Assembly: GCA_905209135.1 (NCBI GenBank) | Contig: CAJLRT010000069.1 | Span: 1-6,284, forward strand | DNA length: 6,284 nt | Direction: 5' to 3' | Source: an uncultured Eubacteriales bacterium | GTDB taxonomy: Bacteria > Bacillota > Clostridia > Oscillospirales > UMGS1783 | Shown here: positions 1 through 4,756 of the stretch, one piece after another | Numbering within the stretch: the stretch's first letter is position 1 | How the letters are laid out: every line of letters starts with the position of its first letter | Made by a program: the position numbers and the translations under genes | The notes under the pieces: generated by a model | Seen by the model: the letters and a program-made list of their open reading frames with translations, nothing else | The model's database searches: none | Told to the model about the DNA's origin: nothing

Positions 1-641
1 AGGCTGATGCCTTGAAAGGCAAAAGAACCGGACTCCGCGGAGTCCGGTTCTTTTGCGCCTTCGGAAACTTCACGAACAAATTCTATAGACTGATTAAACT
101 GCTCCGTGTCCATGGAAGCCGACTGGGTAAACGGATAAACCTCTTTTCCGGTCAAATCATAGTTTTCCAAAAAAGTACCAATAATCATAGGCGCTGTATG
201 CCACCAAATGGGATATCCCACCAGAATGGTATCGTACTCATCAATAGAGGCGGGGAGATTTGCAATTTCCGGCCGGGCATTTTCATCACGCTCTGCCTTT
301 GCAATATCGCCCGTTTCGTTATAATCGGTAGGATAGGCTGCTTTCGGTTCGATCTCCAACAAATCACCGCCTGTCTGTTCGGCTATATAGGAAGCCATTT
401 CTTCGGTGTTGCCCGACCAGGAGAAATAAGCCACCAGTGTCTTGCCGTCTGCGGATTCTGTTTGTTCTCCCTCGGCGGATGTGGAAGTTTCCGTGTCGGA
501 AGACTGTGATTCAGGCGCTTTGCTGCTGACAGCAGAATCAGACGAAGCCGGGGTGTCACTGTTTTGCGCAGGCGTCTGCCCGCAGGCTGCGAGAGCAAAG
601 ACCGTTATTGCCATCATCAAACCAAGAGTTTTCTTGAACAT
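1..641 (-). CDS. Flavodoxin-like lipoprotein, 3' end outside window and possibly damaged
   Basis: The reverse strand reads from an ATG at 641 for 213 codons and is still open at base 1. The N-terminus is a lipoprotein signal: positive residues at 3-4, a hydrophobic core, and a lipobox L17-A18-A19-C20, so the mature protein should be lipid-anchored outside the cytoplasmic membrane. Residues 21-65 are a Ser/Thr/Glu-rich linker. A flavodoxin fold starts near K67 with the FMN phosphate-binding loop SWSGNTEEM (74-82), followed by GYPIWWHTAP (142-151) and PFTQSASMD (170-178), all typical of clostridial flavodoxins that carry electrons using FMN. The ribosome site is GTGAGG, eight bases before the ATG. 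The reductase gene lies 109 bp upstream on the same strand, so co-transcription is likely. Oddity: after about residue 195 the sequence stops resembling a flavodoxin and runs into a perfect palindrome, so the last roughly 25 residues usual in the family seem replaced. Identity is secure; completeness is not. Confidence 0.85.
   Translation of the reverse strand, partial: MFKKTLGLMMAITVFALAACGQTPAQNSDTPASSDSAVSSKAPESQSSDTETSTSAEGEQTESADGKTLVAYFSWSGNTEEMASYIAEQTGGDLLEIEPKAAYPTDYNETGDIAKAERDENARPEIANLPASIDEYDTILVGYPIWWHTAPMIIGTFLENYDLTGKEVYPFTQSASMDTEQFNQSIEFVREVSEGAKEPDSAESGSFAFQGIS
19..56. terminator. 38-bp perfect palindrome, probable bidirectional intrinsic terminator
   Basis: Bases 19-37 and 38-56 are exact reverse complements, centred on CCGCGG, with an A-tract on the left edge and a T-tract on the right. 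GC-rich core plus A/T-tract edges is the form of a bidirectional rho-independent terminator. It lies inside the open flavodoxin reading frame rather than after a stop codon, which is unusual. It could also be a fold-back junction of assembly origin. Confidence 0.6.
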
Positions 642-750
642 ATGGATTACCTCACTTCCATTTTTTGCTTATTGAGAATATCATAAATCTCATTTCGGCA
701 AAGTTTACCGGGGCCGGCTTTAAGTTGCGGGGATCCGCCGCTCCAGTCTC

Positions 751-1368
751 CTATTTTATAAAATTCGTCAGGACTTTTTCATTTTCAGGATGTGTCAGTC
801 CGTGTTCTTTTCCAAGCTCCAGGCATTTCAGCACCCATGCCATATTTTTTCCGATGTTATACATCGTCATAAGCCCTTCCTTATCCGCTGAAATCTGTTC
901 CGGCTGCGCACCGTAGACCTGATTCCAATAGGTGGATGAAATGATAGGCATGGAGCTGATTGTAAAATACTTGTTGATTACATCCATTGAAGCCGTCGTC
1001 CCGGCGCGCCTTGCAGAGAGTACCGCAGCGGCAGGCTTGAAACAAAAAGCTGCGCCTCCGGAATAAAACGCTCTGTCCATAAATGTTAAAAGTCTTCCGC
1101 TGGGATGCGCATAATAAACCGGCGAACCGAAAATAAAGCCATCTGCCGATTTTGCTTTCTCCACAAAGGCATTCACAATATCATTGAAAATGCAACGCCC
1201 TGTTTCTCTGCATTTGCGGCAGGCAATGCAGTCCGGCAAAGCCTCGTTCCCGATAAAGAAAAATTCCGTTTCAACTCCTTCTTCCTTTAAAGCCTTTGCC
1301 GCTTCATTTAATGCAGTTTGGGTGCATCCGTTTTTTCTGGAACTTCCGTTCACAAGTAATACTTTCAT
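751..1368 (-). CDS. NAD(P)H-dependent FMN reductase family / iron-sulfur flavoprotein-like oxidoreductase
   Basis: This encodes 205 residues with no signal peptide, so it is cytoplasmic. It has a flavodoxin-type alpha/beta fold: strand MKVLLVNGSSRKNG (1-14) carries the FMN phosphate-binding loop GSSRKNGCT, and GSPVYYAHPSG (81-91) is the second flavin-contact loop. Between them C47, C50, C53 and C59 form CX2CX2CX5C. This fits the compact motif (CX2CX2CX4-7C) that binds a [4Fe-4S] cluster in archaeal and clostridial iron-sulfur flavoproteins, so FMN plus an iron-sulfur cluster is a fair inference. Many annotated relatives are simply called flavodoxin family or NAD(P)H-dependent oxidoreductase. 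The start is the ATG at 1368, because AAGGAGG lies nine bases before it; a TTG two codons upstream is too close to that site. It precedes the lipoprotein flavodoxin and is divergent from the MerR regulator, suggesting a shared electron-transfer or detoxifying role. The substrate is unknown. Confidence 0.88.
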   Translation of the reverse strand: MKVLLVNGSSRKNGCTQTALNEAAKALKEEGVETEFFFIGNEALPDCIACRKCRETGRCIFNDIVNAFVEKAKSADGFIFGSPVYYAHPSGRLLTFMDRAFYSGGAAFCFKPAAAVLSARRAGTTASMDVINKYFTISSMPIISSTYWNQVYGAQPEQISADKEGLMTMYNIGKNMAWVLKCLELGKEHGLTHPENEKVLTNFIK

Positions 1369-1377
1369 GCGCAATTG

Positions 1378-1384
1378 CCTCCTT
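1378..1384 (-). promoter_or_regulatory. Ribosome binding site deciding the start of the reductase gene
   Basis: The reverse strand reads AAGGAGG here, nine bases before the ATG at 1368 and only three before a TTG at 1374. The spacing selects the ATG. Confidence 0.85.
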
Positions 1385-1389
1385 GAACC

Positions 1390-1418
1390 TTGCAGTGTTT
1401 TTGTTTTTGTGCTATAAT
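1390..1418 (+). promoter_or_regulatory. Candidate promoter for the MerR-family regulator
   Basis: TTGCAG at 1390-1395 and a perfect TATAAT at 1413-1418 are separated by 17 bp, a good sigma-A match. Transcription would start near 1425, giving a leader of about 100 nt before the GTG at 1527. The promoter lies downstream of the leftward promoter's start, so the two units face and overlap each other for a short distance. Confidence 0.6.
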
Positions 1419-1430
1419 GCGATTGATTTA

Positions 1431-1475
1431 ACCGCTTGATACAACCGATTATAATTTACGGTAGTAACTATCGGT
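1431..1475. promoter_or_regulatory. Nested inverted repeat, candidate operator
   Basis: ACCG occurs at 1431-1434 and 1444-1447, and its complement CGGT at 1459-1462 and 1472-1475. All four are symmetric about base 1453, and both pairs have a 13-bp step. The inner pair extends to TACaACCG / CGGTaGTA (1440-1447 and 1459-1466). The element covers the leftward -10 box and spacer. The likely binder is the adjacent MerR-family protein; this is inference from position. Confidence 0.5.
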
Positions 1476-1478
1476 CAA
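1448..1478 (-). promoter_or_regulatory. MerR-type promoter with 19-bp spacer for the reductase-flavodoxin operon
   Basis: On the reverse strand, TTGACC (1478-1473) and a perfect TATAAT (1453-1448) are separated by 19 bp. Ordinary sigma-A promoters have about 17 bp; a 19-20 bp spacer is the hallmark of promoters that MerR-family regulators activate by twisting the DNA. The spacer is overlapped by a dyad, CG-a-TAGT-t-ACTA-c-CG, at 1459-1473. Transcription should start near 1441, about 73 nt before the reductase start. The divergent MerR-family gene is the obvious candidate regulator. Confidence 0.75.
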
Positions 1479-1526
1479 TGGGTTTTTCATGAATTTTCTG
1501 TGAACAAAAATAGGGGGATTTTTATA

Positions 1527-1937
1527 GTGTATACGATGATGCAGGTTTGCCGAGAGTTGGATATGACTTATCAGACCTTGAAATTTTATTGTAATGAGGG
1601 GTTAGTCCCCAATGTCAAACGAGATGGAAACAATCGCCGGATTTTCGACGAAAAGGATGTGAAGTGGATTAAAGACCTTACGTGCTTAAAAAAATGCGGT
1701 ATGAGTATTCAGGAAATGAAGGAATACCTCGATTTGTGTTTGCAGGGAGCAGGTACGATTCCCCTGCGCAAAGAAATGCTGGCAAGAAAGCAGGAGGCTT
1801 TGCGCTTGTCCATAAAAGAATTGGAGGACAGCGTTGCCTATATCGATTGGAAACAGGAATTTTATGAAGACGTCCTTTCCGGAAAACGGCCCTATGTCAG
1901 TAATTTAATACCCGCCAAAACGCTTGTTGAGGGATAG
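1527..1937 (+). CDS. MerR family transcriptional regulator, AdhR-like
   Basis: This encodes 136 residues. The N-terminal winged helix-turn-helix is clear: YTMMQVCRELDMTYQTLKFY (2-21) is the helix-turn-helix of MerR proteins, followed by the wing NEGLVP (23-28), NNRRIF (35-40) and DVKWIKDLTCLKKCGMSIQEMK. Residues 85-120 form the long dimerisation helix. The C-terminal effector region is short, as in thiol- or electrophile-sensing members such as Bacillus subtilis AdhR. C53 sits close to the reactive Cys52 of AdhR; further cysteines are C8, C22 and C57. The start is a GTG preceded by AGGGGG nine bases upstream; an in-frame GTG at 1500 has no ribosome site and adds residues foreign to the family. 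It is divergent from the reductase-flavodoxin operon, whose promoter has a MerR-type spacer, so it probably controls that operon. The family is secure; the AdhR-like subgroup and the signal are inferred. Confidence 0.88.
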   Translation: MYTMMQVCRELDMTYQTLKFYCNEGLVPNVKRDGNNRRIFDEKDVKWIKDLTCLKKCGMSIQEMKEYLDLCLQGAGTIPLRKEMLARKQEALRLSIKELEDSVAYIDWKQEFYEDVLSGKRPYVSNLIPAKTLVEG

Positions 1938-1994
1938 CGCCCAAAGTCCCCGGGCCCGCCGCTTTCGGCAGCGGCTGCGCGTCCTGTGGGCGCT
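1936..1994. other. GC-rich nested hairpin region after the MerR-family gene
   Basis: AGCGCCCA (1936-1943) is complementary to TGGGCGCT (1987-1994), and within it GCCGCT (1958-1963) pairs with AGCGGC (1970-1975) around a six-base loop. No T-tract follows, so it is not a classical terminator. It is much richer in GC than the gene before it and the spacer after it. It may be a 3' UTR structure or a dispersed repeat. Confidence 0.4.
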
Positions 1995-2018
1995 GAAAAA
2001 GTTTTGAATAAGTAAAAG

Positions 2019-2062
2019 AAAACGCTATGCAAATGGTTGACCCCATTTGCATAGCGTTTTTT
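2019..2062 (+). terminator. Intrinsic terminator of the MerR-family gene
   Basis: The 18-base arms AAAACGCTATGCAAATGG (2019-2036) and its exact complement (2043-2060) enclose a six-base loop, TTGACC. The right arm ends in a run of six T. The matching A-tract on the left would let it also work in reverse. It lies 82 bp after the MerR-family stop codon and separates that gene from the right-hand operon. Confidence 0.88.
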
Positions 2063-2129
2063 ATTGGGCATGGATTCGTATGTTTGCAAGACTTCTTTAT
2101 AATCCTCTTCCCTATGGGCCTGCGCCTTT

Positions 2130-2197
2130 TTGTAACGAGTTGTAATGATTGTGATAGAAAATTGTAACGTTTATTACATTAAATTGAATAATGTAAC
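2130..2197. promoter_or_regulatory. Cluster of TGTAA/TTACA motifs upstream of the operon promoter
   Basis: TGTAA starts at 2131, 2141, 2163 and 2192, and TTACA at 2174. Two dyads result: TGTAA-N6-TTACA (2163-2178) and TTACATTA-N7-TAATGTAA (2174-2196), which share the TTACA arm. The surrounding 2063-2228 is AT-rich and holds no gene I can support. Lying 30-100 bp before the -35 box, the cluster could bind a regulator, but no known binding site is recognised. Confidence 0.35.
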
Positions 2198-2228
2198 CAA
2201 AATGCAAGCAAATGTTATTGTTATTTAG

Positions 2229-2258
2229 TTGACATTCGGGTTTTGTTTTTTATATACT
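2229..2258 (+). promoter_or_regulatory. Near-consensus sigma-A promoter of the leader RNA and three-gene operon
   Basis: A perfect TTGACA (2229-2234) and TATACT (2253-2258) are separated by 18 bp. Transcription is expected to start near 2265, about 270 nt before the first start codon of the operon. Confidence 0.82.
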
Positions 2259-2264
2259 ATAAGC

Positions 2265-2515
2265 GCAGACAACGCTAGGCAGGCGCGCACAGCCGTTGCG
2301 GCGTGCGCGGGGACTGTGCCGAGAGGAGCAGCCGAACTGTCCCGGCGCGGCATTTGGTGGGTGATGATATTTTGCGGGTGTCCTGTGATGTGGGAACAGG
2401 TTTCCGGTGAGATCCGCGCGCGGCGTTTGACTGCTCCTCTCGGCACGGTACAGCCGGCGGATATGCCGGACCGTATCGTCTTGCCCTGTCCGGTGTGCCG
2501 GGCAGGGCTGTTTTT
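2265..2515 (+). ncRNA. Structured leader RNA or separate small RNA, unknown family
   Basis: The stretch runs from the predicted transcription start to an intrinsic terminator and is densely self-complementary. A first hairpin at 2284-2309 pairs CGCGCAC with GTGCGCG, with an inner GCCG/CGGC. A 16-bp perfect long-range stem then joins GTGCCGAGAGGAGCAG (2316-2331) to 2431-2446. The 99 nt enclosed contain GCGCGG/CCGCGC (2345-2350 with 2414-2419), leaving internal loops of 13 and 11 nt, and a CCTGT/ACAGG hairpin (2382-2400). A further hairpin spans 2445-2474. I see no consensus of the T-box, TPP, FMN, SAM, cobalamin, c-di-GMP, fluoride, SRP or RNase P classes. A long rod with a central bubble slightly recalls 6S RNA, but I cannot confirm that. 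Its place before the operon favours a regulatory leader; an independent small RNA is possible. The exact start is approximate. Confidence 0.55.
2483..2515 (+). terminator. Intrinsic terminator in the leader, candidate attenuator
   Basis: GCCCTG (2483-2488) pairs with CAGGGC (2503-2508). A T-G wobble and CCGG/CCGG continue the stem to 11 pairs around a TGTG loop, and TGTTTTT follows. It ends seven bases before the ribosome site AAAGGAGG of the first operon gene and over 200 nt after the promoter, so it would stop transcription before the genes unless relieved. CCGGAC at 2466-2471 can pair with GTCCGG at 2488-2493, which would break this stem. Confidence 0.78.
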
Positions 2516-2538
2516 ATCAGGAAAGGAGGGCGGGCGCC

Positions 2539-3675
2539 GTGGCGCGCAGGAATAAACGCAACGCCGGCGGGCGGGAGACCGCCGCCCGGCCGGATTATAA
2601 GAAGACGCACCGCAAGCTGATACTGACGTGCGTGATTACGCTGCTCGGCGTGCTTGCCGCCGTGGCGTTTCTGCTGTGGTATCTGGAATCGGGCAAAACC
2701 GGGCTGGAGACTGCGGGCGCCGGTTCAGGGGAAGAGATCGTCGCAGCGCCCGTGGACAATCCGGCAAGTCAGCTTCGCGCGCTGCTGCGCAGCCGTGATC
2801 TGGCGGGCGCCGAGGCTCTGTACGAACAGACCGTGCGCGGCAACGCCGCGCAGGAGGCGCGGGTGGACGCGGCGCTCTTTGCGGAGTTCGACCGGCTGGC
2901 CGAACGGGTCCGCGTCGAGAACTATCCGCAGACGACCGCACTGGAGCACATGGAGAACATGCTCCCCTATGTAAAGGATGAGCGCATGCACGCCTTTCTT
3001 TCGGGCTGGATCCGCCGCGGCGCGGCGGCCGGACCGGACGCGGCGGCGCTCTATGAACGCCTGCGGACGGAGTTCCGGATGGAAAACACCTATCTTACGT
3101 ATCCGGCGGGCGAGAACGCCTTTCTTTCACTCGTGTATGTCCGCGGCGTATCTCCCATCCTGGAGGACGGGCGCCATGTCGCGCCCCGTCTGCGGATTGA
3201 ATGGGAGGAAGGGGCGCCTGTCGCCTCGTTCCATCTGCTGGTCGGCGCGCCCGCCTTTACGGACTACGGGCTGGACGTCGTCTCCTGCCGAGACGCCGCC
3301 GGCGCCGCCTCGGCCCGCGCGGAAGGGGGACACCGGACCATCTCCCGTTACGGCGCGGCGGACGTGGGCTGGACGGAGCTGACGCATCAGGAGAAAAACG
3401 CCGCTGCGCTTATCCTGCCGCCGAACGTCGACGGCAGTCTCCGCACCGACCTTGCGCCCTGGGCTGAAATTTTGGCGGGGGCGGACAGCGAGCTCGTGTT
3501 CAGCGGCGGCGGCCGGAAAACGGCATTTTTGCTGACGGAGGAGGAGCGGGCGGCGGTCGCCTCGCTCTGGTCGCTCTATGAAGAGCTTCGGGATACGCCC
3601 GGACTGCTCGCCGCCCTGTACGGGGAGCATGACGAACAGTGGATCGCGGATTTCAAGACGTATATCGGGGGATAG
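2539..3675 (+). CDS. Membrane-anchored protein of unknown function, first of three paralogues
   Basis: This encodes 378 residues, starting at a GTG nine bases after AAAGGAGG. The first 26 residues are basic and hydrophilic; residues 27-49 form one transmembrane helix, and the remaining roughly 330 residues should lie outside the membrane (N-in topology by the positive-inside rule). After a linker comes a helical motif LRALLRSRDLAGAEALYEQ (79-97), resembling half of a TPR unit. A probable beta-rich domain follows, with VGAPAF at 235-240 and FSGGG at 321-325, then a charged helix ending 53 residues later. The next gene shows the same marks in the same order, so the two are tandem paralogues. 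I do not recognise a catalytic motif. The stop is three bases before the next start, and the gene is the first after the leader terminator, so its expression may depend on read-through. GC is very high and third positions are mostly G or C, unlike the redox cassette. A structural or sensory surface role is possible but unproven. Confidence 0.82.
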   Translation: MARRNKRNAGGRETAARPDYKKTHRKLILTCVITLLGVLAAVAFLLWYLESGKTGLETAGAGSGEEIVAAPVDNPASQLRALLRSRDLAGAEALYEQTVRGNAAQEARVDAALFAEFDRLAERVRVENYPQTTALEHMENMLPYVKDERMHAFLSGWIRRGAAAGPDAAALYERLRTEFRMENTYLTYPAGENAFLSLVYVRGVSPILEDGRHVAPRLRIEWEEGAPVASFHLLVGAPAFTDYGLDVVSCRDAAGAASARAEGGHRTISRYGAADVGWTELTHQEKNAAALILPPNVDGSLRTDLAPWAEILAGADSELVFSGGGRKTAFLLTEEERAAVASLWSLYEELRDTPGLLAALYGEHDEQWIADFKTYIGG

Positions 3676-3678
3676 ACC

Positions 3679-4752
3679 ATGAGAGAACCAGCGAAAGGCG
3701 CAGCGTCCTCCCGGCGCCCCTTGCTGCGCGCCGTACTGCTTCTGGCCGCCATTCTGGCCGCGGCGTACGCCGCGGCAGGCGCGGCGGTTCTGTACAGCCG
3801 CCCCGCCGGCGCGCACGGGCGGTTTACCCTTTCCGCCAGCGCGTCCGCCGTGTCAAAAGCGCAGGCCGCGCGGCGGGTCGTCGCGTTTCTGGCGGCGGAG
3901 AACTATGTCCAGGCCTACGCCCTGTACAGCGGCCGGATTCTAGGCGACGCGCAGGCCGTGTCCGTGTTCCGCGCGGCGCTCGACGCATACCTGGACGAAC
4001 TGCTCGTCGAATACCGCGCAGGCGCCGCACCGCAGAAAAAAGTGGACGCGACGCTGGCCCTGCTGGAGGGCTATGTGCTCGACGGCGACAGCTTCGCCGG
4101 GGCAAGCCGGCGCTTTACCGACCCCTCGTATACGCCGGCCGAGCCCGACACGCCCGTAACGCTTGGAATGATCGGCGTTTCCATCCTCCCACAGCAGAGC
4201 AATTTCTCCGCCCCCGACCTGCGGCTCGTTCCGTTCGGCTATGCGGATCCGCCGCCCAACCTGGCGGCGGACCGGGCGGTGTTTCCTGAAATCGCGGTCA
4301 ACCGCATTTCCAACTACGCGCTGCAGCTCCGCTTCAACGTGGGCTGCCCGGCGTTTGCCGCGGACGGGATGGACGAGATTATATTTACAACGGATAATAC
4401 GCAGCAGCGGTTTCCAATATCCTGGTATGAAAAGCAGACGTCGGAACGGGACGGAAGCCTGTACGGCTGGGTTCAGTTCCAGCACCCGATGAATGGGGAC
4501 AGCCGGCACGGGGACCGGCCCGAGCTGTACTGTGAGGACATGATGGAGGATATCCGCGCCGGCTCGCCGCTCACCGTCCGCTTTTCGGGCGGCGGTTCGA
4601 CCGCGGAGCATACGGCTTCCCTGCGGGAGCGGCAGGATATGCTCGATTTTTACGATATTTATCAGCGGCTGATTCAGGACGAAGCGCTTCGGGAGGCGCT
4701 GTACGCACACAAATATACGCTGTGGGAAGTCCCGCGCATGGAGGGGAGCTGA
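3679..4752 (+). CDS. Membrane-anchored protein of unknown function, second paralogue
   Basis: This encodes 357 residues, with an ATG start six bases after a GGGGGA ribosome site that overlaps the end of the previous gene, so translational coupling is likely. A short basic tail is followed by an alanine- and leucine-rich transmembrane helix at 15-39, then a presumably extracytoplasmic region. A helical motif around VVAFLAAENYVQAYALYSG matches the first gene at about the same distance from the N-terminus. The C-terminal half has VGCPAF (221-226) and FSGGG (302-306). The distances to the C-terminus (55 and 57 residues after the phenylalanine) and between the two marks (81 and 86) agree with the first gene, which supports common descent. 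LLEGYVLDG in the middle resembles LKNGYVLDC of the third protein. No enzyme motif is seen. It probably works with its neighbours as part of one envelope complex; this is inference from the operon. Confidence 0.82.
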   Translation: MREPAKGAASSRRPLLRAVLLLAAILAAAYAAAGAAVLYSRPAGAHGRFTLSASASAVSKAQAARRVVAFLAAENYVQAYALYSGRILGDAQAVSVFRAALDAYLDELLVEYRAGAAPQKKVDATLALLEGYVLDGDSFAGASRRFTDPSYTPAEPDTPVTLGMIGVSILPQQSNFSAPDLRLVPFGYADPPPNLAADRAVFPEIAVNRISNYALQLRFNVGCPAFAADGMDEIIFTTDNTQQRFPISWYEKQTSERDGSLYGWVQFQHPMNGDSRHGDRPELYCEDMMEDIRAGSPLTVRFSGGGSTAEHTASLRERQDMLDFYDIYQRLIQDEALREALYAHKYTLWEVPRMEGS

Positions 4753-4756
4753 GAGT

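Noticed and set aside
12..509. A 165-codon forward frame at the left edge
   Set aside because: It is antisense to the clear flavodoxin-like lipoprotein.
1369..1374. TTG start two codons upstream for the reductase
   Set aside because: It would leave only three bases after the ribosome site; the ATG at 1368 has nine.
1450..1455. A forward TATAAT as second promoter of the regulator
   Set aside because: No acceptable -35 box at 16-18 bp; it overlaps the complement of the leftward -10 box.
1500..1526. Upstream GTG start for the MerR-family regulator
   Set aside because: It has no ribosome site, while the GTG at 1527 has AGGGGG at proper distance and gives a standard MerR N-terminus.
2098..2103. 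A forward TATAAT in the spacer
   Set aside because: The hexamer 17 bp upstream (TTCGTA) is a poor -35 match and the promoter at 2229-2258 is far better.
2316..2446. Retron, T-box or standard riboswitch as explanation of the long inverted repeat
   Set aside because: There is no reverse transcriptase nearby, no T-box sequence, and none of the consensus cores of the common riboswitch classes was found by eye.
2229..2555. A 108-codon forward frame over the leader, containing a CPVC motif
   Set aside because: It begins inside the -35 box, so it could only start further in; no good ribosome site was found, it covers the hairpins and terminator, and it overlaps the next gene.
3127..3816. A 229-codon reading frame on the reverse strand
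   Set aside because: It spans the junction of two real genes and has low-complexity arginine- and glycine-rich content typical of antisense frames in GC-rich DNA.
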